This document shows, in pieces, positions 9,954 through 19,662 of a DNA stretch of 64,000 nucleotides. The first letter of the stretch is position 1. Each line of letters begins with the position of its first letter. The stretch comes from Chitinophagaceae bacterium. GTDB lineage: Bacteria > Bacteroidota > Bacteroidia > Chitinophagales > Chitinophagaceae. The stretch is taken from assembly GCA_004028795.1 (NCBI GenBank), contig SAIW01000006.1, forward strand, positions 372,001 through 436,000, written 5' to 3'. The position numbers and the translations under genes are program-made. The notes beneath the pieces were generated by a model that did no database searches, was not told the DNA's origin, and was given only the letters and a program-made list of their open reading frames with translations.

Positions 9954-10421
9954 TTACCAATGAACGATTACTTGACCATTATAACCACCATACTTCCCAT
10001 TAGCACTTAAGAATCCGATATTGAATAAAAAACTATGAGATGTTGATGGTGTTCCAACATTAAAAGTTCCAGCTAAAGTTTCACTATAAGTATTAACACC
10101 AGGTTCACTCTTACTATCTGAATAATCAACGTTAGCATCTTCATCATACAAATCAATAAAGAATTCATTATATGCTCCTCCAGTTTCTGCACCAAATACA
10201 TTAGGGTAAACAACTATGTCATATGAGAAAGTGCCATTTGAAGTAAACCAACAATGAATTTCAAAATCAGTCCCATAATAATCATTTTGCCATGTAGTAT
10301 AGATATCATATTTATTATCTGTATTTGCATATACATATTGATTGACATAGTCAAAAGTTTGTGCTTTTACTGTAAAAACAAATACAAAAACAAACCCTAA
10401 TAAAAAAACAATCTTTTTCAT
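9954..10421 (-). CDS. small secreted protein of unknown function
   Basis: 155 residues with a strong signal peptide (MKKIVFLLGFVFVFVFTVKAQ) and no lipobox cysteine. The mature part is acidic and rich in Tyr, Asn and Thr, suggesting a small beta-sandwich. It has one cysteine (HCWF) and ends in VIVHW. I do not recognise the family. It sits between two FAS1 genes with gaps of 76 and 41 bp and is the only gene of the operon without a SusC, SusD or FAS1 domain. It may be a binding accessory or a late insertion. Confidence 0.65.
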   Translation of the reverse strand: MKKIVFLLGFVFVFVFTVKAQTFDYVNQYVYANTDNKYDIYTTWQNDYYGTDFEIHCWFTSNGTFSYDIVVYPNVFGAETGGAYNEFFIDLYDEDANVDYSDSKSEPGVNTYSETLAGTFNVGTPSTSHSFLFNIGFLSANGKYGGYNGQVIVHW

Positions 10422-10497
10422 TCTATAATAGTTTTTTTTATGCCTACTCTTTTGTAAAGATTTTCGGCATTCTCTTTTTTGTTATTTGGCATATTTA

Positions 10498-12177
10498 TTA
10501 TGGCACAATGGTTCCGTCTCGTTTATACAATGGTCTTTGCTGGTCAAAATCTATGGGAATAAACTGCACAAAATCTACAGTTGTTAAATTATTAGCAGTA
10601 CTTCCTTGGTCTTTTACACAAGTAAAGCGTATGGTATGCCTGTCTGTACTGTTAATGGTTACAGCCCCTGCCAGCATACCCCAGTTATTAGTTGTTGTCG
10701 TTGGTTGGTCTGCAGCATATCTTTTATACCCCACTGCTTCTAATGTTGAGCCTGATAAGGAAGCATCGAAACGGGTAACAAAATTCAATAATCTTGATAA
10801 CGGCACTCCATCTACTGAAGCTTGTACATATTGCCCATTGCTTGATGCACGACACATTACCCAAACCTTATAAGTACCTTTCACAATCAACGGTGTTTTA
10901 AATTCTATCCAGTTATTGGCGGCGGGGTTGCCAAAACGCATATTCCAATCGAAATGATCATCCCACCAATAGAAGTTTGATGATGTAGCACCTTCAGAAG
11001 AATAGGCAGGAGTAGAGCTTGTATTTTGCCAGGTAACTTCACTTAACTGACCGTAAGCGAATGTTTGGCTCTTTGCTGTTTTACTATGATATAAAGAGGG
11101 TAGTTTAATAATTTCCGGTTGTGCAGCAATATCAAAGTCTACTCTGAACGGGTCTCTTTTCTTCGCCAGGATATTTCCTGATACTTCATTTACAACACCA
11201 TTGTTACATGAAACATCGCTGTAGTATCTGCTCATCGGTACACCGGCCTCAAATACACCGTTAAATGTTGCCTGATTTAATAAAACAGACTGACCATCTA
11301 ATGTTACCGTAATAACCTGTGCATCTACCATAGTAACATGCGATTGAAACGCTACTATATCTGCCACGTACTTAACACCGGGCAAAATATGATAGGCAAC
11401 ATAAATGTTTAAGCTATCTGCGGGGTTTAAAGGATTACCTGTATTATTATACTTAGCTTTTAATGCTGCATAACTGGTAATACCTATTGCATTATATACA
11501 GAATCAGACTGTGCTATAAGCGTTCTCCATCTTCTCGTTGTATCAGGATTATTAGCAATATTTAATGAATCGTACCAACCGGTTGCTTTTAATGCCTGCG
11601 TAAAAATGGAGTATCTGGAATTACTTTCAACTGTTTTAGCAACTGTTAAAGAAGAAGGAAGTAAAACGCGGTTTACTACATGAATATAACCATTGCCTGT
11701 TACTACGTTTGCCTGAGTTAAAGCAGCTAATCTGTTAATAATAGTAGTACCTGAAGTGTTTACTGATGTGGTTAAATATTGCCCCTGCATTGTTGGTGCA
11801 TATAACTTACCATCAGTAAAAGCCGTTGTACGGATAGTATCGTTAATTAAATGATACTTTAAAATATTTTTAAGTGTTGCAGTATCAATATCATCTGTTG
11901 ATGACTTACCGGCGTCTTTTAAATACTGTTTAAAAGCATCGTTAGTAGGTGCAAAACAGGTATATGCACCGTATGCATTTAAAAAAGGACTGATATTAGT
12001 TCTGTCTAACACTTTTACATACTCTGAAAATTGGTCAGGATACCTGCGTAAATAGTCAACAATATTCACATCACTGGTAGTGAGTATTTGATATTGTTGC
12101 TTTTTACAGCTTGTTACACCAAGCATTAACATACCGCTTATTGTAACCAAACCAATAATTTTTGAGAACAACTTCAT
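10498..12177 (-). CDS. FAS1 (fasciclin) lipoprotein with C-terminal carbohydrate-binding-like domain
   Basis: 559-residue lipoprotein (lipobox LGVTSCKKQQY). Two FAS1 domains: residues about 40-180 (YTCFAPTNDAFKQYL, NGYIHVVNRVLLP) and about 185-340. Residues 355-559 form a beta-rich domain (WIEFKTPLIVKGTYKVWV, HTIRFTCVKDQG, TTVDFVQFIPIDF) resembling the CBM6-like or DUF5108 part seen in SusCD-linked fasciclin proteins of Bacteroidota. It starts 14 bp after the SusD gene, so it is translationally close to that pair. A glycan-binding role is inferred from domain and context. Confidence 0.85.
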   Translation of the reverse strand: MKLFSKIIGLVTISGMLMLGVTSCKKQQYQILTTSDVNIVDYLRRYPDQFSEYVKVLDRTNISPFLNAYGAYTCFAPTNDAFKQYLKDAGKSSTDDIDTATLKNILKYHLINDTIRTTAFTDGKLYAPTMQGQYLTTSVNTSGTTIINRLAALTQANVVTGNGYIHVVNRVLLPSSLTVAKTVESNSRYSIFTQALKATGWYDSLNIANNPDTTRRWRTLIAQSDSVYNAIGITSYAALKAKYNNTGNPLNPADSLNIYVAYHILPGVKYVADIVAFQSHVTMVDAQVITVTLDGQSVLLNQATFNGVFEAGVPMSRYYSDVSCNNGVVNEVSGNILAKKRDPFRVDFDIAAQPEIIKLPSLYHSKTAKSQTFAYGQLSEVTWQNTSSTPAYSSEGATSSNFYWWDDHFDWNMRFGNPAANNWIEFKTPLIVKGTYKVWVMCRASSNGQYVQASVDGVPLSRLLNFVTRFDASLSGSTLEAVGYKRYAADQPTTTTNNWGMLAGAVTINSTDRHTIRFTCVKDQGSTANNLTTVDFVQFIPIDFDQQRPLYKRDGTIVP

Positions 12178-12191
12178 ACAACAGAATTTAA

Positions 12192-13688
12192 TTATTTATA
12201 ATATGGATTTTGAATCAGGTTAGGGTCTGATAATAATTCGGTATAATAAATCGGCAAATACAATGCGTCAGGGTTTTTGTATTTATTGATGGCAGATTGC
12301 TGTCTGGGTCCCAATACAGCTCTCGCAGTCATGTTTATCAAAATATCAATGCGTTCAAAACTGTTACGTTTTGAATTACGTAATACATCAAACCATCTTT
12401 TACCTTCAAAAGCAAACTCTCTTGCACGTTCTGCAATTAAGAAATCTGTTAACCCGTTTTTATCTGCAGGTGATGGGTTTAAATCGGTAGCAACTAAAGC
12501 ATTAGCCCTTTTACGTACCTGATATATATAAGCAAGAGCTTCTGAACCTCTGTTTAGTTGAATCAAGGCTTCTGCTTTCATTAATAAAATGTCCGCATAT
12601 CTGTAAACAAACCAATGAGCATAAGAAATATCCTGTGTGCGTAAAGAAGGATAGTTGAAACCAACATATTTCCAGATTAAATTATCGCTTGTTCTTACTG
12701 CCCCGCCCTGCCCGCGTATATCATAATTTTGATCGTTTGTTAAATCAATGGTATATACCTGATCCATTACATAATTGGTAGCAATAAATCTTTGCTTATT
12801 GGTAGCAAACATGGTGTAAAAACTATTGAGCCTCTGAGCATCGTACTGTAATTCAAAAATGGATTCGTTTGAATTACCGGTGTAGTATAAAGTGTTGAAC
12901 CAACCACCATCTCCTTTAATCAATCCAAACTTTCCTGAGTTAATAACAAAGTCACAAGCTGCTGCTGCTTCAGTGTATTTATCCTGCCACAAAAACACAT
13001 CTGCCTGCATCGCTTTTACAGTGTACTTGGTTATTCTTCCCTTATCTGTTGCAGATGCCCCATAAGAAAAAACAATATTGCTGTCTGCATAAGCTAAGTC
13101 TGCATTTATCTGCATTAAAACACTATCCCCGGAAGTTTTAGCTAACTGTTGTAAGTCTAAATCGCTTGATGTTGATTTTAATTTAAGCGGTACATCTCTA
13201 AACGTACGTACAAGATAGAAGTATAACCATGCCCTCATAGCTCTTACTTCTGCCAGCCATGCATTTAATTGTGTTTGTGTTAAAGTATTATCATTATTTA
13301 AAACCTGCGGTGCAAAATCAACAACTGTATTACAGTAATTAATTGTTTTATAAACAGCACTCCACTTGGCTAATGTATTGGTGGGTAATACATTCGCTGT
13401 CATCAAATCATTTTCATCATTGGTAACACCAAAGCCACCGGTAATCATATCGCTTCTTAGTTCTCCCCATAAAAACATGTATTCCGGTAAAGGCCTATCT
13501 GTTCCTGCGGGGTCTGCCAATAAAGAAGCATAGCATCCTGTTACAGCAGATTGGATTTGTTCTTTTGTTTCCCAGAATTCCTGGCGGGTAATACCATCCT
13601 GCGGTTGCAATGTCAGCCATTTATTACAGGAAGTACCTGTAATTATTGTGGCTGAAACAAGAACGATATATAACAGTTTTTTCTTCAT
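12192..13688 (-). CDS. SusD/RagB-family nutrient-binding lipoprotein
   Basis: Surface glycan-binding lipoprotein, 498 residues. Lipobox TGTSCNKWLTLQPQDG with the usual N-terminal segment ITRQEFWETKEQIQSAVTGCYASL. SusD helices include AEVRAMRAWLYFYLVRTF and RYADILLMKAEALIQLNRG, and the conserved C-terminal motif ERAREFAFEGKRWFDVLR is present. It begins 30 bp after the upstream SusC gene and ends 14 bp before a FAS1 gene. Confidence 0.95.
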   Translation of the reverse strand: MKKKLLYIVLVSATIITGTSCNKWLTLQPQDGITRQEFWETKEQIQSAVTGCYASLLADPAGTDRPLPEYMFLWGELRSDMITGGFGVTNDENDLMTANVLPTNTLAKWSAVYKTINYCNTVVDFAPQVLNNDNTLTQTQLNAWLAEVRAMRAWLYFYLVRTFRDVPLKLKSTSSDLDLQQLAKTSGDSVLMQINADLAYADSNIVFSYGASATDKGRITKYTVKAMQADVFLWQDKYTEAAAACDFVINSGKFGLIKGDGGWFNTLYYTGNSNESIFELQYDAQRLNSFYTMFATNKQRFIATNYVMDQVYTIDLTNDQNYDIRGQGGAVRTSDNLIWKYVGFNYPSLRTQDISYAHWFVYRYADILLMKAEALIQLNRGSEALAYIYQVRKRANALVATDLNPSPADKNGLTDFLIAERAREFAFEGKRWFDVLRNSKRNSFERIDILINMTARAVLGPRQQSAINKYKNPDALYLPIYYTELLSDPNLIQNPYYK

Positions 13689-13718
13689 CTTACTTAGTTT
13701 ATAAAAATTCAGTTTTAA

Positions 13719-16700
13719 TTAAAATGATGTTGTTATACCTAATGTAAATTGTAATACAGGTGGTGTTGTTGAAACATCTGTAACAATGGTAAACGGTCCT
13801 GTAACACCTCTTGGTGCTACTTCAGGGTCCTGACCTGTATATTTTGTAAACGTTGCTAAGTTTTCTGCTGTGAAGTAGGTGCTGAAGCTTTTTAACTTTA
13901 ACTTCTTAATAAGTTTATTATCAAAAGTGTATCTAATGGTAATAGTACGAAAACGTAAGAATGAATTATCTTCTACATATCTGTCGCTTCCTAACCAGTT
14001 ATAACCTGTGTTATACATGGCTCTCGGTATATCGGTAACATCACCAGGGTTTCTCCATCTTCTTAAAACTGCTGTGCTCTGGTTATTAAAGCCATACATA
14101 TTGGTGGTTGTCATTTTAGTTCCGTTTATAATCTGACTGCCAATTCTGTAGTTAAAGAATGCACTGATTTTTAAATTCTTTTTGAAAGTAATGGTTGGGC
14201 CAAAGCCTCCTGTAAACTTAGGATTGCTGTTGCCGAGATATACAACATCTTTATAATCTATATTACCATCATGATTAATGTCTTCATACATAGCGTCTCC
14301 CGGTTGAAATAAATAATTTGTTGTAGGGTAATTGAAACGCATATAAACAGCCTGACCGTTAGGACCGATAATCGGTGCTCCTTTTTCATCTTTTGCAATG
14401 GTTGAATTTTTATCTGCATAAACACCTTTATATCTGTAACCGTAAATAGCACCGAATGGATTATTTATTTGAAGGAATGCCTGATATTGACCATTAGCAG
14501 TTAAAGCTGTAACATTTTGTTTGGGATAATAAGGAGATATTTCTCGAATTATATTTTGATTCTGTGCAATATTAAAATTGAAATCAACCACCCAGTTTTT
14601 AGTTTTTACAGGTGTGCTGATGATATTCAATTCCCAACCCTGGTTATCTAATGTTCCCACATTCATATCAACAGAAGAATATCCGGTAAATGTTGGTATC
14701 TGCAAACCATAGAATAATAAGTTTTTAGTACGGTTGCGATATACGTTAAAGTCTATATTGATTTTATTTTTAAACGCAATGAAGTTTAAACCAAGATTGG
14801 TGCCGTGTATAACTTCCCATCTTAAATTACTTAATTCAATTGATGAGGGATACACACCTGCTTGCCCTTGATAGCTCCATCCGAAATTGGAGTAGTTATT
14901 ATAAAAACTGTAATCGTTACGGGGAGTGTTACCGCTTTGCCCGTAGCTGGCTCTGAAGCTTAAATCATTAATAAACTTAAAGTCTTTCATAAATTTCTCA
15001 TCACTGATTCTCCAACGTGTAGAAACAGAAGGGAATAAACCATAGCGTGTTGATGGACCGAATCTTGAATTACCATCTCCTCTTAAACCAACATTTATAA
15101 TATAACGTTGTAAGTAAGCATATTGGGCATTGATTAATGCACCTACACTTCTTGTTTGAGCATAACCTGCTGCTACGTTCAAATCTGTATTTTGTGTGCG
15201 TGAAGGAGCGGTAGGGTCTTGTAATAAGGAAGATGCTGTATTAGAAGTTAATACCTGATTAGATACTGTTTTAACATCTGATGTTTGAATAGATAATACA
15301 GAGGTTAATGTATGTTTTTCAGGAAGTCTTGGATTGAAAATTAAATTAGTTTTAGTAACAACATTAAAAGCATCAACATCTCCGTTATAGGCTCTGTTTA
15401 CACTTGTTTCTGTTACCGGTCTTCCTGTTGCAATCTGCGGTAAAAAGCTGTTACTTTTTGTGCTATTAATATCAAACTGAATATCTGTTCTTGCAGTTAA
15501 AATATGAGGAATAATTTCATATTGTAAATTGAAGTGAGGCGTAACACGGTTGCTTATAACCCTGTTCTTAGCTGTATTTGCCATAGCAACAGGGTTGTAA
15601 GTCGCAGGATATTGACCTTGTATATTAGCTGCCGGGGAAAAATAATTCGGCGTCATAATACCTTGCTCATTGTATTCATAAATACTCATGTTAGGCATTT
15701 TGTTTAATGCCACATTACGAATTTCCTGAGCTGCTGAACCCGGATAATAACTCTTTGGATTATCTGAAAAAGTATAAGCAATATCAGTAGCGAATCTTAT
15801 TCTTTCAGAAACAATATAATCTAAGTTAATACGTGCATTAACACGCATTAAACTTGTGCCGATAGTTGTACCTGAATTGGTATAATACCCTAATGAACTG
15901 AAATATCTTGCTTTTTGCCCGCCACCTGTTAATGATACATTATGGTTTTGAGCAAAGCCTAATTGTGTTATAGCACCTAACCAATCTGTGTTCTGACTGT
16001 AGTTGTAATAATTATAAGGGTCACTCGGGTCGTAAGCAAATTCTTTTACGTTTAAAGTATTCAACGGTGTTCCTGTGGCATTCATATATTCTTCAGGAAT
16101 TAAGTTTGAATATTGATTACCATTTAATAAAGGAATGGAACTGGGTTGTTTTTGAAGAATACCCTGAAAGGTATAAGTAAGCACCGGTTTTCCTACAATA
16201 CCTCTTTTTGTTGTTATTAATAAAACACCGTTTGCAGCACGCGAACCCCACATTGCTGTTGCTGCTGCATCTTTCAAAACAACAATTTCTTTAATATCTG
16301 AAGGTGCAATATTTAATAACTGTGCATAACCCTGATCATCTGCTGTACCAAAGTTAAAGTCTGACGGAATGCTTGTTTCGTAAGGCATACCATCAACTAC
16401 AATTAAAGGATTAGTTGCTGCATTAATAGAAGATGTGCCGCGAATACGGATTGACATACCTGCACCGGGATCTCCTGAAGAAGCTGTAATATCAACACCT
16501 GCCATACGGCCCTGTAATGCCTGATCAATTGAAGCAGATGCCATTTCTTCTAAATCTTTCGCAGCAATTTTTGAAGAAGCAATGGTTAAATCTTTATCAT
16601 TAACTGATAAGTTTCCGTTATCTGTTTTTTTGCCTGCAACCACAATTACTTCATCAATATCTTTTGAACCCTGTTCTAAAATAATATTAATGGTTGTTCT

Positions 16701-16997
16701 TCCTTTTATATCTTCTTCTATTGTTTTGTAACCAATGTAAGAGAATACAATTTTGTTTTTAGGGTCAGAAATTTTTATTGCAAAATTGCCATCTATATCT
16801 GTAGTGGTTCCTTTTATTATACGGCCATCTTTATCTGTTTCTGCAACAGATACATGCACTATAGGTGACTTATCTTTCTTATCGGTTACCTTACCTCTTA
16901 TAATAACTGCCGGGGCAGCATCCTGTGCTGATACAACAGTATTAAAACTGATTAGCAGAGCAAGCAGCCAAATTAATTTTACAAATATTTTTTTCAT
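13719..16997 (-). CDS. SusC/RagA-family TonB-linked outer membrane protein
   Basis: 1092-residue outer-membrane importer. Signal peptide ending NTVVSAQ. A carboxypeptidase-like domain follows (IRGKVTDKKDKSPIVHVSV, TDIDGNFAIKI, FSYIGYKTIE). The plug has the canonical SusC motifs IDQALQGRMAGVDI, IRIRGTSSINAATNPLIVVDG, LKDAAATAMWGSRAANGV. A barrel follows, ending in an aromatic residue (ITTSF). It is paired with the SusD gene 30 bp downstream and preceded by a 747-residue FAS1 protein. Confidence 0.97.
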   Translation of the reverse strand: MKKIFVKLIWLLALLISFNTVVSAQDAAPAVIIRGKVTDKKDKSPIVHVSVAETDKDGRIIKGTTTDIDGNFAIKISDPKNKIVFSYIGYKTIEEDIKGRTTINIILEQGSKDIDEVIVVAGKKTDNGNLSVNDKDLTIASSKIAAKDLEEMASASIDQALQGRMAGVDITASSGDPGAGMSIRIRGTSSINAATNPLIVVDGMPYETSIPSDFNFGTADDQGYAQLLNIAPSDIKEIVVLKDAAATAMWGSRAANGVLLITTKRGIVGKPVLTYTFQGILQKQPSSIPLLNGNQYSNLIPEEYMNATGTPLNTLNVKEFAYDPSDPYNYYNYSQNTDWLGAITQLGFAQNHNVSLTGGGQKARYFSSLGYYTNSGTTIGTSLMRVNARINLDYIVSERIRFATDIAYTFSDNPKSYYPGSAAQEIRNVALNKMPNMSIYEYNEQGIMTPNYFSPAANIQGQYPATYNPVAMANTAKNRVISNRVTPHFNLQYEIIPHILTARTDIQFDINSTKSNSFLPQIATGRPVTETSVNRAYNGDVDAFNVVTKTNLIFNPRLPEKHTLTSVLSIQTSDVKTVSNQVLTSNTASSLLQDPTAPSRTQNTDLNVAAGYAQTRSVGALINAQYAYLQRYIINVGLRGDGNSRFGPSTRYGLFPSVSTRWRISDEKFMKDFKFINDLSFRASYGQSGNTPRNDYSFYNNYSNFGWSYQGQAGVYPSSIELSNLRWEVIHGTNLGLNFIAFKNKINIDFNVYRNRTKNLLFYGLQIPTFTGYSSVDMNVGTLDNQGWELNIISTPVKTKNWVVDFNFNIAQNQNIIREISPYYPKQNVTALTANGQYQAFLQINNPFGAIYGYRYKGVYADKNSTIAKDEKGAPIIGPNGQAVYMRFNYPTTNYLFQPGDAMYEDINHDGNIDYKDVVYLGNSNPKFTGGFGPTITFKKNLKISAFFNYRIGSQIINGTKMTTTNMYGFNNQSTAVLRRWRNPGDVTDIPRAMYNTGYNWLGSDRYVEDNSFLRFRTITIRYTFDNKLIKKLKLKSFSTYFTAENLATFTKYTGQDPEVAPRGVTGPFTIVTDVSTTPPVLQFTLGITTSF

Positions 16998-17048
16998 ATC
17001 AATATATCGTTATAATGTGTTATTGTTAGCGTTAAGAATTTGTGTTTA

Positions 17049-19292
17049 TTAATTCGGGTTATACTGTAAGTAGTTATCAATAAGATGAATAACACATCTG
17101 TCTGCAAGGTTATTACTGCTTGCTACCACCACATTGGCTGTTCTGCCAAAAGCATCTTTAACCTGCATAGCACCCGGCGTAGAGCTAACAACAAAAGTAC
17201 CCGGGTCTCCATTGGCTTTTTTATATAAAGATTCATAGGCACCTTGCTTCTTACCATCAGGAACTACGGTTGTTTTATTTAATAGATGATACAGAATAAA
17301 ATCTCTAACCAATGTTTGGTCTGCAGTTGTGGTTGGAGCAAAATTTGGTGTTTTATTACCTCCGACAACAACACCTGTAGTAGGTAATAAGCCTGCATTA
17401 ACGGCAGCTTGTACAGCAGCATTATTAGGAATAAATGCAGTATAAAAAACACCAACAGAAACACCTAATATATCACCTGTTGTTGCATTGTATAAAGGTG
17501 AGTTAGAAAGGTATTGCCAGAAATTATAGAATTGAGAAGTAGCTGCGGAAGTGCCACCTAATGCTTTAATGTTAGTTCCTAAAGTTTTTACGCTGTAGGT
17601 TAATAGGTTATCTGCATAATAAACTCTACCGTTAAAAGAAGTTTTGGTTGCTGAAGTATTAACTGTATAGTTACTATCTATAGAACCTGCAGAAATAAAT
17701 TTTCCGTTATTCCATTTTATATACTCACCTCCTAAAGTTTCTATAATACCAGTGCCTGATAAATTATCTAACTCACCGTTTGGTGTAGGTACAATATGCG
17801 TAGCTAAAATTCTTTGTAAATTATTATTAGGTGTAGAGCCGTAAGTTGTTGTTGCACCGGATACACCGGGTGTTGTATAAGACCATGCACTTTGTACTGT
17901 GCTGTAATCGTAACCTCTTTGTCTCACTACAGCATCACTCATCATAATTACTGTATATTTTAAAGAGGGGATTGTAATTGTGTAGCGATAGTTTGCATCT
18001 AAAGCCCTTGTCATTAATAAATACTTAGGATCTAAATAAGATCTTCCGTAAACAGTTCTGAAAACATTCGGCTCCTGTACTTTATTAGTACCATAAAAAA
18101 AACCATTACTTAAAACCTGCCTATCTATAATATTGCTTGCAGCATTGATGGTTGGCGGCTCTCCCTGAGAATTAGTTGTGTTAGGAAACTTGCTTGGCCA
18201 AAGCGGTTGAGGCCACATTTGTGCATTTACAAAATCAGTAATTACAGAAGTGGGAACCGCATCTAAAGAAGTATAATTTTCAAGAATAACCGTATTTACA
18301 TAATCTGTTAATACATCATTACGTGGTACTAACATTGAGTAGCAGCCTGTCTGTCCATCATTATCTGCAGCTTTTAAAAAGTTTTCATTATTAATAGAAA
18401 ATGAAAGTGCAGGATTGAATTGTTTGATATAAACATTGTCTGATTTTCCGGTTAATAATTTATAACGATCCGTTGCACTTGTATTAGGTACAAATGAAAC
18501 CATGTACTTATCAAGAATTTTTTTGAATTCAGAATAATTAGCATTGGTTCTTAAATACTGGTCTATACTTGGTGCCGGAAGATTAACAGAACTTACTTCA
18601 TGTATATAACCGTTTTCAGCAACTATATCTGCATTTACAATACTTCCTGCCCCAACATTAAAACCTGTATAAGTTGAAGATGGATAGAAATAATTATAAT
18701 CTGTAGCCGAAAGACCTTTAGCAGTCATATAATTGGCACCGAAATAAGTGATGTATTTATTATTATTATCTCCGAATAAAAAACTGTTGTTTCTGTTAGA
18801 GGCTAATGCTTTTATTTGTGTTGCAGTACCAAATGCAGTATCATTATAAAAACCTTGATAGTATGCTGTTCTTCTTCTGAAGCCGCTATTGCTTACCCAG
18901 CCGGTATTTGCCTGATAATCTGTAAGCTGTGCTTTTGTAAAAGCATTATATACTAAAGAATAAGTAACAATTTTCTGAGCAGTTGTTGAATCCATTTTAT
19001 CAATACTTCCTAAACCGCTTGCTGTTAAGTACACTTTAAAAGCAGAATCGTTTGGTGCAAATAAAGTCCAGTATCCTGCTGCACTTAAAATATCTTTATA
19101 ACCTGCTTTATCAATACAGGCCAGCATGTTGGTAAAGTTGCCTTTTGATTGCAGTATCTGATAAATAGGTTGTGCAAGCGTTGATGGTCTTCCGTAATAA
19201 TCATCAAAAGCTTTTTTACGACATCCTGAAATAATTGTAAAAATGAAAATTAAAATCAGGGCAACATTCAATCGTTTACTGGCAGCCGTCAT
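17049..19292 (-). CDS. large multi-FAS1 (fasciclin) lipoprotein
   Basis: 747-residue lipoprotein (lipobox TIISGCRKKAFDDY), first gene of the operon. FAS1 signatures occur near residues 45-250 (YWTLFAPNDSAFKVYL, NGYIHEVSSVNLP), centrally (LVPRNDVLTDYVNTVIL) and near the C-terminus (AFIPNNAAVQAAV, VRDFILYHLLN, CVIHLIDNYLQ). Four domains are likely. FAS1 domains usually mediate adhesion or polysaccharide contact; the precise role here is unknown. Its leading position suggests it is made in step with both SusCD pairs. Confidence 0.85.
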   Translation of the reverse strand: MTAASKRLNVALILIFIFTIISGCRKKAFDDYYGRPSTLAQPIYQILQSKGNFTNMLACIDKAGYKDILSAAGYWTLFAPNDSAFKVYLTASGLGSIDKMDSTTAQKIVTYSLVYNAFTKAQLTDYQANTGWVSNSGFRRRTAYYQGFYNDTAFGTATQIKALASNRNNSFLFGDNNNKYITYFGANYMTAKGLSATDYNYFYPSSTYTGFNVGAGSIVNADIVAENGYIHEVSSVNLPAPSIDQYLRTNANYSEFKKILDKYMVSFVPNTSATDRYKLLTGKSDNVYIKQFNPALSFSINNENFLKAADNDGQTGCYSMLVPRNDVLTDYVNTVILENYTSLDAVPTSVITDFVNAQMWPQPLWPSKFPNTTNSQGEPPTINAASNIIDRQVLSNGFFYGTNKVQEPNVFRTVYGRSYLDPKYLLMTRALDANYRYTITIPSLKYTVIMMSDAVVRQRGYDYSTVQSAWSYTTPGVSGATTTYGSTPNNNLQRILATHIVPTPNGELDNLSGTGIIETLGGEYIKWNNGKFISAGSIDSNYTVNTSATKTSFNGRVYYADNLLTYSVKTLGTNIKALGGTSAATSQFYNFWQYLSNSPLYNATTGDILGVSVGVFYTAFIPNNAAVQAAVNAGLLPTTGVVVGGNKTPNFAPTTTADQTLVRDFILYHLLNKTTVVPDGKKQGAYESLYKKANGDPGTFVVSSTPGAMQVKDAFGRTANVVVASSNNLADRCVIHLIDNYLQYNPN

Positions 19293-19662
19293 ATTTATTT
19301 TATTTATCGGATGATATTGATTAACAATAATGTTTGCGGAATTGCAATACAGCAGAAAATAAGGTTACAAGCAATTACTTGTTGAGAAAGAGGTACCTTT
19401 AAGAGTTGCAAAAAAAACTTAGTTTTCTTAGCCGGCATGGCAATCGTTTTGGTTAATGGTCATCAGAAAAAGTGTATAGAATCTTTTCTGAAATTTCAAC
19501 AATTTTAAACACGATATATAGAGCAACTATCCTGTTGTATCCTGTTAATTACAGAGCTATAAAAAAATATTCATTACTAAATTTTCAATCACTCAGTATA
19601 ATATTGCACAATCGTTATTGATTTATTTATCCCTCGCTGCTGTTAATTTTTAAATACAACGT
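19293..19662. promoter_or_regulatory. intergenic region between divergent genes
   Basis: 370 bp of AT-rich sequence between the FAS1/SusCD operon (minus) and the 811-residue protein (plus). Promoters for both directions must lie here, but I found no exact TAnnTTTG box. No tRNA, small ORF or clear repeat was seen. Confidence 0.35.

Noticed and set aside
19293-19662. Small RNA or tRNA in the divergent intergenic region
   Set aside because: No cloverleaf, terminator or conserved stem could be made out.
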